A stretch of DNA of 64,000 bases from Leptodactylus fallax. Lineage: Eukaryota; Chordata; Amphibia; Anura; Leptodactylidae. This document shows, piece by piece, positions 22,501 through 34,669 of this stretch. The translations under genes and the position numbers were made by a program. The notes under the pieces are model-generated. The model did no database searches and had not been told where the DNA came from. It saw only the letters and a program-made list of their open reading frames with translations. Within the stretch, counting starts at the first letter, position 1, and each line of letters begins with the position of its first letter. The DNA lies in contig CAMRHE010000157.1 in the NCBI GenBank assembly GCA_947044405.1, forward strand, positions 1,448,501-1,512,500. The letters run 5' to 3'.

Positions 22501-25500
22501 CCTTAACATCCAAACTACCCTGTGTCTGTAAAGGGTTAATGACATTGTGGATGGGCTGGAAAATAAGTTTTTGCTGATAAAACATTATAGGATAATGAAA
22601 ACTTGATTATAAAATATTACAGAAAGACATTGAGAAGCTGACACCATGGACAAGAACATGGCAGATGAATTGTGAGTTAGTTTAAAGGAATACATGCAAC
22701 AGTAGAATAGCATACACCTAGGCTGTAGTCAAATGCAGTAACATAGTTGAAAACAGAATAAGAAAAGGGCTTGTGTATTCTGGTTGCAAGTAAACTTAGC
22801 AGTAGTTCTTTTGCAGCTGCTGCTTGACACAGCAAATCAGATTTTTAGGCTATATAAAGATGAAACCCAGAATTCTAAAGTAATATTCCCTTCATAAATC
22901 CCTTCTGAGACCACAAGTCATCTGCCATGTTCTTGTCCATGGTGTCAGGTGTATATCTCCAGCCCTGGGGCACATACCGGGAAAGCCAGCAGTGCGTTGA
23001 ATTCAGCGCGCTGTCGGCTTTCTAGCGGTATGCAAAACAGCATATACATGAAGACGTGAAAGATCCTCTTTAAATATGAAATTCCGTTTAGGGCCCCACA
23101 TTCTACAAAGCATCTAGGAGATATTTATACGAAGGAGAACTTGAGGTTCACAGGAGGGCAACTGTTGTTCAATTGGATGGAAGGTTTTTCTTAAAATGAG
23201 GTTAGAAAAACTGGGCATGTCTAGCCTGGAAAACTGACACCATAGATGATGTGTAAATATGTGATCAGTACAAATTACTGTAGGTCATAACTTGTTCTGC
23301 AGTGTACAAACAACCAGGGAACAACGGTGTTCTTTACAAGTGGAGGTAGAGACTTATAGGAATGGCTTCTTTACAGTTAGTATCCCATCTATTTAATATC
23401 CTACGCCAGGTGGCAGGTACCATGTCATCAGACCCTTATCTAGTAACAAATTACATTGACGGTTACAATTAATCTTAACTATGTATTATAGGAATTGCAT
23501 CATTTGAGAAGGGAGCTTGAGTCAGGGATTCTAAATTTGGAGTTAGTTAGGAATATTTCCCCTAATTTGGGGTACATGGCATCTGTCTCATGCCTTGATC
23601 TTCTATTACCTGGTGCCACAGAAATTGTGTTCTGACAACTTTCTGTAGTACAGTAGGGGGACTAAATAAAAAAAGGCGTTGTCCAGGATTTAAAATGACT
23701 TGTGGTAAGGTGTTTAAAAAAATATGGAAGCGTTTTTTTCTAATCTTGGGCAAACAAAGTTGTGGAAAAATTGTTAAACATCTAAACATAAAATACTAAA
23801 TTTTGACTTAATATATCTTCAGGTTGACTGTACTGCAAACTCTAACACCTGCAACAAATATGGAGTCAGTGGCTACCCCACTCTTAAAGTCTTCAGAAAT
23901 GGAGAAGAATCTGGCGCATATGATGGCCCTAGGGTTGCTGGTAAGATGAGATGAGATGTTATGTATAGGTAAAGGGTGAGACTATAAATGTGTGGGGATT
24001 ACTATAGGTGACCTGCAGAATTAAGCTGCTTTCACTTCTTCAGTATTTGTAAGCCAAAATCAAGAATGTGTCCAAAACATAGAAAAGGTGCAAATCTGTC
24101 AATTAACTCTCGGTATTAATACTGATGTGAAATACTGGCTCTGCATGTGGCCTCTTCCAAATGCTGGCCTGTGATTTCCATAGGAGTTTAAGTCATGACC
24201 AGGAAGGGGGTTGAAAACACAGAACATGTTCAAGTCTATCCAATGTCTTTGTAGTCTACACCCCTCTTCTTGGATAGCAAAGCACAGATGGGTTAATAAA
24301 GCTTGTGTGAAACTTTTCAACTAAGTTGATTAGTTTTATTGCAAAGACCTTAATTTATTCAGATGTAAGATGCCCATAGACGAATGTCAGTGGCTAACTA
24401 TCTGATGTATATGGGGATATCATGACTCCCCAGACAGCAGTGCAGTGCTTGTTGGTTCTCAATCTGCTGGATTGCGTGCGTGTGCTCACAGGATTGGGGC
24501 TCATGCACACAATCATATTTATCTTCATTGTGCTATATTGTATGTATTTTTAAGGCACATGAATGGCATCTGTATGCCATAACTTCTGTTTTTCATAGGC
24601 TTCAGGCACATAATTGCAGTTTTTAATCTAAGTCTGCACTTAGGTGTCTGACAGTAGCTTATTTTCCTTTTTCCAATTAAGAGCACACTTACTGCCTAGT
24701 CTAATGTATGCTCAGGCCACCTATTTATTGGCTCAGTTTAAAACGGAACCTGTACAAAAAAGTTAGCCAAGTTTTTGGCACAAGGTGTAGCACCTTAAGC
24801 CCTGCCCCTGTTGGGCAAGCTGGTGAATGTGGTGTGAAGCAGATGTATGGCACATATTCGCCTGCACTGAAATCTGCACCAGTTCATGGACATAACTTTG
24901 GTGGAACATATGTGGTAAGAAAAAAGCACACTTAAAGAACAAACTGATATCAACTTTATTAATAAAATGAATATAAATTGAGACCTTAAACTATTAAACA
25001 CAGTAAGGTCCTTGGGAGCTCCAATAAATACAGGTGACACTTAACACTCCTGCTCTGCCCCCCCCACCCCAACAGAACAAACTAGTTATCTGGATCACAC
25101 ACATCTGTAGTATAACTAAACAATACATATGCCTCATTTCATAAGATGGTGACATTCATAATGCAAAAATATCAAAACCACGATCATCAGAAATGAGTAA
25201 AGACTTCCCAAAAATTGTATATTTACCAAGAAGAAAAATTTGACCCAGTGACAAACATGAACAATACCCCATGTTTGTTGCTGCCTCATAGTGTGGCTTT
25301 GTGAGGGGTAAGCTATCAAATGAAACAAATCTCCCGAATAATGTATGGGAGTTTTGGTTTTATTTCTTAGCTTACGTCCTGATGAAGCTACACTGTGAAT
25401 GCGGTGCATCAACTTAATGATATGCAATGACAGTGTTATGTTTACCTGTAAACCATGGACCTGGTGTGTAGGTATGGCCATGCTGCCTATGCTGGGAGTA

Positions 25501-28500
25501 GGATCATGCCCCTTTTCAGAAAGGGGTGAGGTTTTATTTTTATGCTGCAAAAGCAGATGCAAGAAGGTAATAAATCTTTACCAGTGTTTTCACAATGACA
25601 AACCTAATACCGTAAAGTTTGGTTTGATATACAGTATAGCAATAGAATGGTTTTATTACAAAATATAGAGCTGAAAAAAATGGAGATGGTGGTTTGGAGT
25701 AGAAACTTTGGGTTTCCTTGTTGCGAGATTTGCTAAACTAGTGCTAAATATTTAACTAGTGGTGAAACCTTGTAGTGTAGACCTTTCTTGAAATAAATTT
25801 CTTAAAATCTCAAGCAATATACAAGCTCTTGTCAACGACATAGTGTTATTCCAGGAGTCTATAAAAAAAAAAAAAGAAAAAAAAAGCTGAGCAGAAAATA
25901 TGAAATAAGGAAATAACCTATGGGACGCCCATAATCCATGCTCTGGTGTTAGTTCTGCGGTGATGACACTTGCATTGTTTGCATTATGTGACTATTGCAT
26001 GTAATGTCATTGCTTCCTCTTGTGACTTCTAAAGTGCTGGGGTGGGGCATATAACGGGTCACTTCAGTTTTGTGGGGGGGGGGGTTCCTTCCTGGGTTAT
26101 GACCTATAACCAACATGGCTTTTCTCCCTTTAGCCAACTTTTCCTGTGTCATGGCAGTTAAAGGCTATGGTGTCAAATTGACTTAAGTCACATGACAGTT
26201 GGACATACAGTAGTCACGTCTGTAAGGTTATGAGTGTGATAAGTTTTTAACATTGCTGCACAATTAATCTTATTTTGTTGTTTTTAAGATGGCATTGTCA
26301 GCACAATGAAGAAACAGGCCGGCCCTGCCTCTGTTGATCTGCGATCGGTGGAAGAATTTGAGAAATTCATTGGGGATGCTGATGCATGTGTAGTTGGTGA
26401 GTCATGAGGGAAATTCGGTTTACACTGGAAGATTGTCTTGGTGTGAAAGGAAGAGTTATAATTTTTCTCTACTCCCACACAGGCTTCTTTCGTGATCTGT
26501 ATGGCCCAGCTCATTCTGAGTATCTGAAGGCTGCCAACACCTTAAGAGAGAAATACCGTTTTGCACACACCGATGAAACAGAACTAGTGGACAAATATGA
26601 TTCCAATGGAGAGTAAGTACATAATGTCTTGTGCATTTGGCACACATGGTAATATGAGCTCCAACTGCACATTCCTGAGGACTTGCATGAAAACTGTCCA
26701 TTTCCTTTGTTAAAGGGGTATTGTTTTATTCCGTCCACCACGTCTTGCAAATAAGTTTGAGGACACCTCTGTCACGTTCCCTGCTGATGAGAAGATCACC
26801 ACCCACAAAATCAAGAAGTTCATCCAAGATCACATGTGAGTAGTTCTAGTGGTCAGTGCAGGGCATCACCTGAACCAGACACTATAAAGTGTGAATTCAC
26901 TGCCCTTGGTAATAATGGGTTAAGACTTTGCAAATTGGTGCTCTAAACTCCGACACAACTATTGGTACCTTGTGCATGTCACACCCTCTTATCCTTCTCC
27001 TTTTGATCCTAGTTTCTCACTACATGCAAAGCTGACAAATGCATAAAGAATTCTCTGCGGATCGGTAATCTCCCTTTTTGTTTGGTTGTAAAACTAGCTA
27101 GTCACACTAGTCCTCTTGAAATACTGAATTTTGGCAATGCACATAACTGGGGAAGCAATCAGCTTGCTGGATTATACATGCCCAGACCTATATTTTCTTC
27201 TCTGGTAGTACCACCTTCTCTATTGAAATGTGTACGATCAAGCATGCAAGTCTGTTTTAGACTAAGGAAGTATCTGCATTAGCTGACAATTGTCCTGTGT
27301 GTTACTAGCTTAAAGGGGTTTTCCATCAAAGCAGATTATCCCCCTAAACCCCCATTGATCAAGGCAATGATAAGGGGGTTGGTTGTCTCCATGAATGGCG
27401 CAGTGGCTGGGAAGCATGTTCTCCTCGGCATTCACTTCTTTGGAGTGGTAGAGATGGCCAAATACTATATTTCCACCTCCGGCACTTCCAATAATATATA
27501 CAGAGCTCCCACTAAAAGTAAGTTAATATCTGCAAGACTTGTAAAATTACATTTATGAATTTGTAGAAAATCCTGCAATGTGAGAAAGATTATACAGAAA
27601 TGAATTATAAAAGGAAATGGGAGATTAAAACAAACATGTATCACCAAGCTGTTCTATAGAACACTGCATGGCTGCTAAGACAAGACAAAGAGCTGCATGT
27701 ATTTTCTGCAAAATCTTAACTGTCTTTTCTCTGATTCCTTTAGCTTTGGAATCTGCCCTCACTTGACTGAAGACAACAAAGAATTAATCCAAGGAAAGGA
27801 TCTGCTTGTCGCTTACTATGATGTGGACTATGACAAGAATCCCAAGGGCTCTAACTACTGGAGAAATAGGTGAGCTACACTCTAGTTTTGGTTTTAGATT
27901 TTTCACTCTTTGTAATTTACTGCCTTCTCATTAAATCTGAACACAGGTTGAAATAGATTTAACTAATGTCTTTAGCCAGTCACTCTTTTTGACATTGATC
28001 CTCGCTTCAATTTCAGAGTAATGATGGTGGCTAAGAAGTTCCTCGATGCTGGGCACAAGCTTAACTTTGCTGTTGCCAACCGTAAGGCCTTTGCACATGA
28101 AGTGACTGAGTTTGGATTGGATGCCAGTGCTGGAGACGTTCCTGTGGTTGGAATTAGAACTGGCAAGGGAGAGAAATATGCCATGCAGGAGGAATTTACG
28201 TAAGTATGCGGTCTACCATACTGATATAGTATACAGTGCAACACCTTTGTCTGAAGCATGGCAATTTTTGAGCAGCAACTCCGTCATTCAGCCACAATTC
28301 TATACATTAGGTAACTATTGGTTTCTAATTCTGTTCTAGTCGTGATGGAAAGGCACTAGAGAGACTCCTGCAAGATTATTTTGATGGTAAACTGAAGAAA
28401 TACATGAAGTCTGAACCTATTCCTCAGAACAACGATGGCCCCGTCAAGGTAAAGCCATTTATCTATGGGGTCTCATGCCCAAGTCCTAGTGAGGAACCTG

Positions 28501-28622
28501 TCAAAAAAAAAAAAAAAAAAAAAAAAAAAACTAGGGGCAACAATGGGTGAAATTCTGTACACTGACATAGCTTTGAACCAATTAAAACTTTATTTTTCTA
28601 CAATAGTGTGTGTGTGTGTATA

Positions 28623-28681
<59 letters not shown>

Positions 28682-31022
28682 TTAAAATGATTTTGGGTGG
28701 TGACAGAATTCTGTAATGTCTGACTAGATTCACACTGCAAGTAAACAAGTAAACATCAAAGTCCAGGACCTTTGGTCTTTGGCAGGGTTTCGGTTCATGT
28801 AGTGCCTCTTACGTTTATTCTGACTTTACTTAGGTGATTGTGGCTGAAAACTTTGATGAACTTGTAAATGATGAAAGCAAGGATATTCTGATAGAGTTCT
28901 ATGCTCCATGGTGTGGACACTGTAAAAACTTGGAACCCAAATACAAGGAACTTGGAGAGAAGGTATGTCTGGTTATTCACTCTAGGGGTGACTTTTTTAA
29001 AGGGTTATTCACACCTTGGTAAATCGCTGCTGAGATGGGAATAAGCTTGTAATTCTTGACAATCAGTGTGGGACTTGAGGAAACGGGTGAACAGTACTAT
29101 TCTGTTTCCATAACTGGGAGCTGCAGAAATGGTGTAGCCCATTTAGCTGTGCTGTTTCACTTGAGCTACGTAACTGTGAAGCTCAGCTGCTTGGTTGTTC
29201 CCATAAGACTTGCCCTGGAATTTGGTATTTACAAGCCTTTAGTCCTATCTTGGAGGTGATTTTCAGAGATGAGAATAACCCTTTTATTGCTTTATATATT
29301 TGAGCCACGCTTCAGATGTGTAGACATGCTGTTCAGCTTGCAGCATGTCGCTTTATGCTGTCTGTTCTCAGTGGCTTTCAGCCTTTGCTGTGCAAAAGTT
29401 GAGATGCAGAAGCAACAGTGCAAATGGGGTCCTCCCCGCCAGCCTTTTTGTTGGATCCCCTTCAGTGTTTGCAGTCTGTGCATTACTTTATGGCCAAACT
29501 GATCTCTCCATGTACATAGATATGTTGTTATTGCTCTTTGCTTTTTTTTTTCCTTTGTGGCTGTCTAATGAAACTATATTAAACCTGATTTTTTACTAAT
29601 ATTAACCAACTTATTGGGCACTGTATGTATGTATGTATGTATGTATGTATACATTCATTCTTGGCTTATGGAAAAAGAATGGAGACCTAATCTATTTTTC
29701 TGTTTTGTGGGTAACACAGCACCATATTAGTGTATGGGTCACTGAAAATCAGGCGGCACACAGATCCAATCAGAGTAGTGTTTACATTGTCTCAGGATCC
29801 GAGAAACAAAGTATAGTTAAATATACTAACTGATATATTTTCCACTCCAAGTGACCCAAAAATAAAGCAGGATCTTGTGCTATCAGTATATACATATGCA
29901 AAATGTGTGGCTTCTAAAGTAAATGGCACCCTTACAACTTATCCTTATCTCTTGCACTAGAGGGTATGTATCTTTTTGCACTTGCAGATTGTAGTTTTAA
30001 AGGGGTGTTGCTGAGGACATAGACTGAGCAAGAGGGATTCCTCCATAGTCCTGGTGTTTGAACAAAATTGTCTAGGATAAGTGTGTGTGTTTTGGCTTTT
30101 ATATATTTTTTTATATAAGGTGTGGGTGGGGGGGGAACCCATACTCTCCTGTCCCCAGTGCTCTGGTGTCTCCCACTGCAGTCCTTTCCTGCTGCTTCAA
30201 AATCTTTTGGCCGAAGTCCCTGCTTTGTGTGACCATTGAGGTAGCTTGGTCTATGACCTAAGTACCAATACTGGCACCTCCTGCTTCTTCCTCCAGGTGC
30301 ATATGACATTACAACATTGCACCCAGAGCAGGGAAACAGAGTGGGACTGGGGAGCAGACAGGTAAGTAATGACCCAATACTGCTATGAGGGGGGCCCATT
30401 GAAGGGGACACTGTATGTGGCCCATACAGTGACATCTTCACTAGTTTCACATACTGTATGTATGAGGACCAGAGATGTTGGGCATTATATTGTGTGGGGG
30501 CAGCGATGGGGGGCTAATTTGTATGTGTGAAGAAATGAAGTGTGCCATTTGCAATAAAAAAAAAAAAAAAAAAAAAAAAATCGTAAAATAGTTCAATTGC
30601 ATTTAATGTTGAATTCAGTGCACTGTCTGCTTTCTAGCAGTATGTAATACCGCACATCTGAGGATGTGAAAGCCTTAACCATTAAGGCAAACTAAGGCCC
30701 CACATAGTGAGCCACATGAAAAACTGCAGCAGAAACGCATCACTGTTTTTCCCACAGTGCATTTCACAAATTCCAGCGTTTTCCTCTGCAGATTTGCTGC
30801 TTCAATTATACCTGTACGGAAAACGTCAGCGTTTCTGTAGATATAATTGACATGCTGCGATTTACAAAATGCATCGGTTTTTGGAATCAAAGCATGTCTG
30901 CTGCAGACATTTTTCTGCAATGTGTGGATGGGATTAGCCAGAATTGTAAAACACTGTTTTTGCCACAGTGTTAACGCTACATGGAGCCCCAGCCTAAAAG
31001 AATGTCAGGCTGCATGGTCCCC

Positions 31023-31111
<89 letters not shown>

Positions 31112-34065
31112 CACAAATTCTGGGCCTGCTTGGAAAAAGTTTGGACCCATATAACCTAAGGAAAGGACATCGAACGTCACTACTTGTGATATCCAGTGTC
31201 TTTTCCTGAGGCCGGGCTGGACTGTGGCGGAAGACAAAAGAGCATTGGGGATGAGTGTGTGGGTGTTTTTTTTTTTTTTTTTTTTTTTTGTTTTTGTTTG
31301 TTTTTCTCCCCACCCCCTTGTGCAAATAAAAAAAAACAAAAAACCCACTTATCCTAGACAACCCCTTTTAATTGCAGTGGGTCTTTCACTACTAAGTATA
31401 GCAGTAAATGAGGTATGTCGGTCACATTACTGAGATTACTCATGTTTATATAGAGGGGAGGTGTTGAGCTGGAAGTGCAGAGAAAGAGATCTATTCTGAG
31501 TCAATCACAACCAAAGCAATTTGCTCTCACTAGTACAGGTCATTACTCCTCTGTCCTGCATGTTCTTGGGGCTATTTGAGTGAGACCGTAACTGGAGGAG
31601 AAACTGCTCTATGACCACAGTATAGCAGTTAGTCTCAACTACCAGCACAGCGACAGTTAAAAACTGCAAAATACAACTGCTGTTGTTCATGTATACACAA
31701 TGGCTCATCCTGAAACATCAAATGTAATGATGGGTATGGTTTAAAATGTTGGTCTTCCTGGACATCTTGAGGAACTACTAAAGTCTTTGACAAATTCACC
31801 TCTGTGCAGGACCTGCTAAGTTTCTGCCAACCGAAGGGTATCTTTGGGAGATAATAGTACTTAAGATGCACCAAGGCATCTTGGGAATTTGTACTAAACG
31901 GGCAACATTTTAACAACCAGGTTTACCCTTTGCTTACAAGAACTGTGTGAAGTTCCATCAGCTATTGAGCTTTACCACTTGTCTTTTAAAAAGTAATGTT
32001 TTATTTCTGTATCTTTTGTATAGTTGGCCAATGATCCCAATATTGTTATTGCCAAGATGGATGCCACTGCTAATGATGTGCCTTCTAACTACGAAGTGAG
32101 GGGGTAAGTAGCATTTTTCTGAAACAAGTGTCTAATTGGTAATGCATGTGCCATACAAAAATCACTACTGTCTATATAACTCCAAGTAAAATGGTTGAGC
32201 AATTACAGGATCAAGAATCATCCTTGTCCAATCTCGAAATGATCCCAAATCTGAGTGTCTGTTAAAGGGGTTGTCCAGTTTCCGACAAATATTGAGGCAA
32301 ATGTTTGTATACTGAAAAGCTATACAATTTTCCAATATACCTTCTGTATCAAGTCTTCATGGTTTCTAGATCTCTGCTTGCTGTCATTCATTTTACTTCC
32401 AGTGGATAAAAAGCAGTCCATGGTCATGTGATGAGCACGAGTGCACAGTTCGTTAGTCACAGCACAGTAATCAGACATCTGCCCAGGAACTGATTTTTAT
32501 CCACTGGTAGTAAACAATGAATGACAGCAAGCAGAGATCTAGAAAACTGAGGAACTGATACAGAGCATATTAGAAAATTGTACAACTTTTCATTATACAA
32601 ACAATAACATTTGTCACTTGATATTTGCTTCAAACTGGAAAACCCCCTTTAACCATTTTCAGACTGCCCACTGGGCATATACATCCAGAGAGTGGTTGTC
32701 TAGTTCTACAAGGACGTACCAGTACGTCCTTGCAGTTTTAAGCAGCAGCACAAAATCGTGCAGCTGCTGAAACAGGGAGCTGGCTGTAACTACAGCCGGA
32801 GCTCCCCTAGAGAAGGCAGGGGAGGCTTATTACCGTCCCTGCCTTCCCAATCACTGTGTACACAGCGCTCAATGAGCGTTGTATACACAGCTATGGGTGC
32901 CGCCATGATGCAGCTTCCCTCTGACCCAGCGGTCGCGTGATCCACCAGGATCAGTCTATTAGAGCTGCTGGGTCCTACAGGACCCAGATCAGCGCTGTAG
33001 TTATGGGCAGGAGGCTGCATTCCTCCTGCAACTGGGGCTAAATGTATCAGCCCCAGTTACAGGGGAAATCAGCCTTCCCAACCAAAAAAAAGTGATCGGA
33101 TGTCCCCAAATGTCTATAATGTCCTTATGGGGACACAATGTAAAAAAAATAAATAAAATGAACAGAAAAGTGAAAAGAGAGGGAAAAAAAAAAAAAAATG
33201 CCAATAACATGCTCTTATTACAGGTTTTAGACCCACCCCCAATGACATAATACAAAATAAGAATTACCGTAATGGAAAAACTATTTTAAAGTTTTGTTTT
33301 TTTTTGTTTTTTTTGTAGCACTTTGTGCTATTAATAAATAATAAAAAAAGAAAAATGTGAAAAACACGTTTTCCCTCTTGTTTTATATTTTCCCGGATAT
33401 AAAAAAAAAAAAAAAACTAAACGTGCAAAAATAATTCAAAAATAAAGCCCTATGTCACCAAACAGACGCAGAAATTAGTTGAATAACACAAATTATAAAA
33501 TGTTATAGCCCTCAAGACCACACATACAAAAAACCCAAAAATGTGTCTGGTGCTGAGCCAGAAATTGGCCCGGTACTGAAGTGGTTAAGTGTGCAGTTTA
33601 CTACACTTTATATTGCAGCATAATCTCTAGTGTGTGGTGGTGGGTTTTTTTTTTTTTTTTCTCTCTAATAAAATCTGGAAATTTGTGTATTTTGTAGGTT
33701 CCCCACCATTTACTTTGCACCAGCTGGAAGTAAGCAAAGTCCAAAGAGATATGAGGTGAGTTATAGTTCTGTTTCACAATCAGTAAATTGATTGACTTGC
33801 TCACACAAGCAGGCTAACCTCTATACAGTGTATATTCAGCTTCACTTGACCAAGAGCCTTGTCTTCCCTGCCCCCAGGGCCAGAGGGGGCCATCACAAAT
33901 GGGCTGTACTAATGCATAAGCCTACCTCTCCAATATATGCTTTTCTAATTGTAGGGAGGCAGAGAGGTTAGTGACTTCCTCAGCTACTTGAAGAAGGAGG
34001 CTACAAATCCTCCAATTGTCAAAGATGATGAAAAACCGAAAAAGAAGAAGAAAGAAGAATTGTAA
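19596..34065 (+). CDS. PDIA3: protein disulfide isomerase A3 (ERp57/GRP58), 13 exons, complete
   Basis: Thiol-disulfide oxidoreductase of the ER lumen that works with calnexin and calreticulin on glycoproteins and in the MHC class I loading complex (family knowledge). Coding exons: 19596-19747, 21578-21656, 23823-23940, 26289-26396, 26483-26612, 26716-26835, 27744-27869, 28017-28199, 28340-28448, 28834-28962, 32024-32103, 33698-33755, 33955-34065. All introns are GT-AG, phases match throughout, and the sum is 1503 nt, 500 residues plus stop (mammalian forms about 505). Residues 1-22 are a signal peptide ([22 protein letters not shown]). Domain order a-b-b'-a': first active site WCGHC with Cys 52 and 55, split by intron 1; second WCGHC with Cys 402 and 405 in exon 10. 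The b' region has IFGICPH and the [12 protein letters not shown] stretch. The tail is Lys-rich and ends KEEL, an ER-retention signal (QEDL in mammals). Nothing is truncated or substituted at key sites. Introns carry many MITEs. It faces the ELL gene tail to tail. Confidence 0.98.
20530..20895. other. PDIA3 intron 1 segment with a short direct repeat
   Basis: AGTCAATAACTGAAACAT occurs twice, near 20539 and 20569. The following stretch to 20890 is GC-richer than the rest of the intron but carries no recognised element or exon. Confidence 0.4.
21895..22535. mobile_element. TTAA-flanked element in PDIA3 intron 2
   Basis: TTAA at 21891-21894 and 22536-22539. Left end CCCCTTCTCGACATCCGCAG, right end TGTCTGTAAAGGG; the terminal repeat is short and degraded. 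Internal GCAGTAATACTACGGCAG and TCCACTGTATTGTACAGCAG are small palindromes. It includes AAAAATATATATATATATC near 22290. No frame of note. Confidence 0.45.
22638..22948. repeat. 37-bp near-perfect inverted repeat in PDIA3 intron 2
   Basis: 22638-22674 and 22912-22948 are inverse copies with one mismatch in 37 (start CTGACACCATGGACAAGAAC). The 237-bp loop is ordinary AT-rich sequence. It may be the ends of a small DNA element of about 311 bp, though no target duplication is visible. Confidence 0.8.
22949..23090. repeat. half copy of the GCTTTCTAGC / CCTCTTTAAA element
   Basis: GTTGAATTCAGCGCGCTGTC, GGCTTTCTAGCGGTATG and GTGAAAGATCCTCTTTAAAT match the right half of the element at 35921-36212. 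The left half is absent. Confidence 0.5.
23941..26288. other. PDIA3 intron 3, no gene inside
   Basis: Between exons 3 and 4. It holds an A run at about 25863-25885 and a G run near 26074-26083. A 142-codon - strand frame (25562-25134) shows no domain and is taken as chance. No defined transposon ends were seen. Confidence 0.5.
27311..27535. repeat. one-ended TTAA-type repeat in PDIA3 intron 6
   Basis: Starts CTTAAAGGGGTTTTCCATC, like the left end of TTAA elements elsewhere in the window; GATTATCCCCCTAAACCCCC and GATAAGGGGGTTGGTTG form a short stem. The right end is not found. Confidence 0.4.
28503..28682. repeat. poly(A) then (TG)n(TA)n(CA)n microsatellite, PDIA3 intron 9
   Basis: An A run of nearly 30 (28503-28530), then GTGTGTGTGTATATAT, about 20 TA units (to 28667) and ACACACACAC. 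The TG-TA-CA block is self-complementary and could extrude a hairpin. Confidence 0.9.
30690..31003. repeat. palindromic MITE, GGCTAAGGCCCCAC family
   Basis: Left ACTAAGGCCCCACATAGTG, right GCTACATGGAGCCCCAGCCT. Internal AATTATACCTGTACGGAAAAC and TTCTGTAGATATAATTGACA form the central stem. About 314 bp. Confidence 0.65.
31024..31109. repeat. (CA)n microsatellite, about 42 units
   Basis: An uninterrupted CA run preceded by a C run. Length is probably polymorphic. Cys/Val and Thr/His reading frames across it are artefacts. Confidence 0.95.
32266..32648. mobile_element. TTAA-flanked hairpin element, PDIA3 intron 11
   Basis: TTAA at 32262-32265 and 32649-32652. Ends AGGGGTTGTCCAGTTTCC and AAACTGGAAAACCCCCT. 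The two halves are inverse over most of their length, e.g. TTTCTAGATCTCTGCTTGC against GCAAGCAGAGATCTAGAAA. 383 bp. A degraded relative lies at 36935-37125. Confidence 0.8.
32653..33584. mobile_element. second TTAA-flanked element sharing a TTAA with its neighbour
   Basis: TTAA at 32649-32652 and 33585-33588. Left CCATTTTCAGACTGCCCAC; right GGCCCGGTACTGAAGTGG. Inside is the small palindrome AAGGACGTACCAGTACGTCC at 32711 and a GC-richer zone to 33060, then AT-rich sequence with A runs. 932 bp, no transposase. The right end resembles a repeat end commonly seen in frog genomes (recalled, not searched). Confidence 0.6.
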
Positions 34066-34410
34066 GATCTCGTCAAAGTAGCACTTCTGCAGGGTGGTAT
34101 TGTCATCCTGAAATTACTGGGATTTATTGGGAACACAACATTGTGGACACTGAAGCAAAACTTTCCAGAAGGGAATATGACAGTCGAATAGAGATTATTT
34201 CTTAATGCACTGCTGGAAAGATCCAAGGACCTATGACTATCTGTGGCTTGTCTGGGGGGCGCCACTTTTTCCATCATGGTTGGGAGGGACAGGGTTGGGT
34301 GGGGGTCTCTGAAATCTGATGGTATTTGTTTTTGTTACATTTTTTTTTTTTTTTTTCTTTTTGTACATTTGAAACTGATTCGACAATAAACTTCCCCCCC
34401 CACCTTAACC
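34066..34410 (+). other. PDIA3: PDIA3 3' untranslated region
   Basis: Follows the TAA at 34063-34065. It has a long T run at about 34340-34362 and an AATAAA signal at 34385-34390, so the transcript probably ends near 34405-34415. The true cleavage site is not visible. Confidence 0.7.
34385..34390 (+). terminator. AATAAA polyadenylation signal of PDIA3
   Basis: Canonical hexamer 320 bases after the stop codon, followed by a C-rich then T-containing stretch. The first AATAAA after the stop on this strand. Confidence 0.75.
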
Positions 34411-34529
34411 CTTGTCTGACTTTTGAGGAGAAATGTGCTGTCATTAGTGTTCCCTGATGAATATACCAGTGCTAAAAAAAAGCACATGACCATGACATGT
34501 ATGTTTTAATAGATCCAGTGCACAAAAAA

Positions 34530-34665
34530 ACCTCTAGGCTAAAGTCTCACGTGTGGATCAGATTAGCCAGAATCTCATTTACTTTGCAGGTACTGTAAAC
34601 CGCAGCGTTTTTGCCACAGTTTCCAGATGCAAAATTGATGTTTTCGCAACATGGGGCTTCAGCCT
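34530..34665. repeat. short GGCTAAAGTC-type hairpin remnant
   Basis: CTAGGCTAAAGTCTCACGTG at the left, CGCAACATGGGGCTTCAGCC at the right. Truncated copy of the GGCTAAGGC family. Confidence 0.5.
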
Positions 34666-34669
34666 TTAA

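Larger units (their letters stand above)
29997..31371. repeat. nested repeat cluster in PDIA3 intron 10
   Basis: TTAA at 29997-30000 then AGGGGTGTTG, with GTCTAGGATAAGTGTG at 30071; at the far side CACTTATCCTAGACAACCCC then TTTTAA (TTAA 31368-31371). These look like the two ends of one TTAA element about 1.37 kb long. Inside it are a half copy of the CTTTCTAGC element (30605-30690), a GGCTAAGGC-family hairpin (30690-31003), a long CA repeat and a T run (31267-31290). Confidence 0.5.

Noticed and set aside
25134..25562. 142-codon - strand frame in PDIA3 intron 3
   Set aside because: No domain, antisense to an intron, AT-rich composition typical of chance.
30977..31361. Cys/Val-rich and Thr/His-rich frames around 31 kb
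   Set aside because: Direct translation of the CA repeat and T/A runs.
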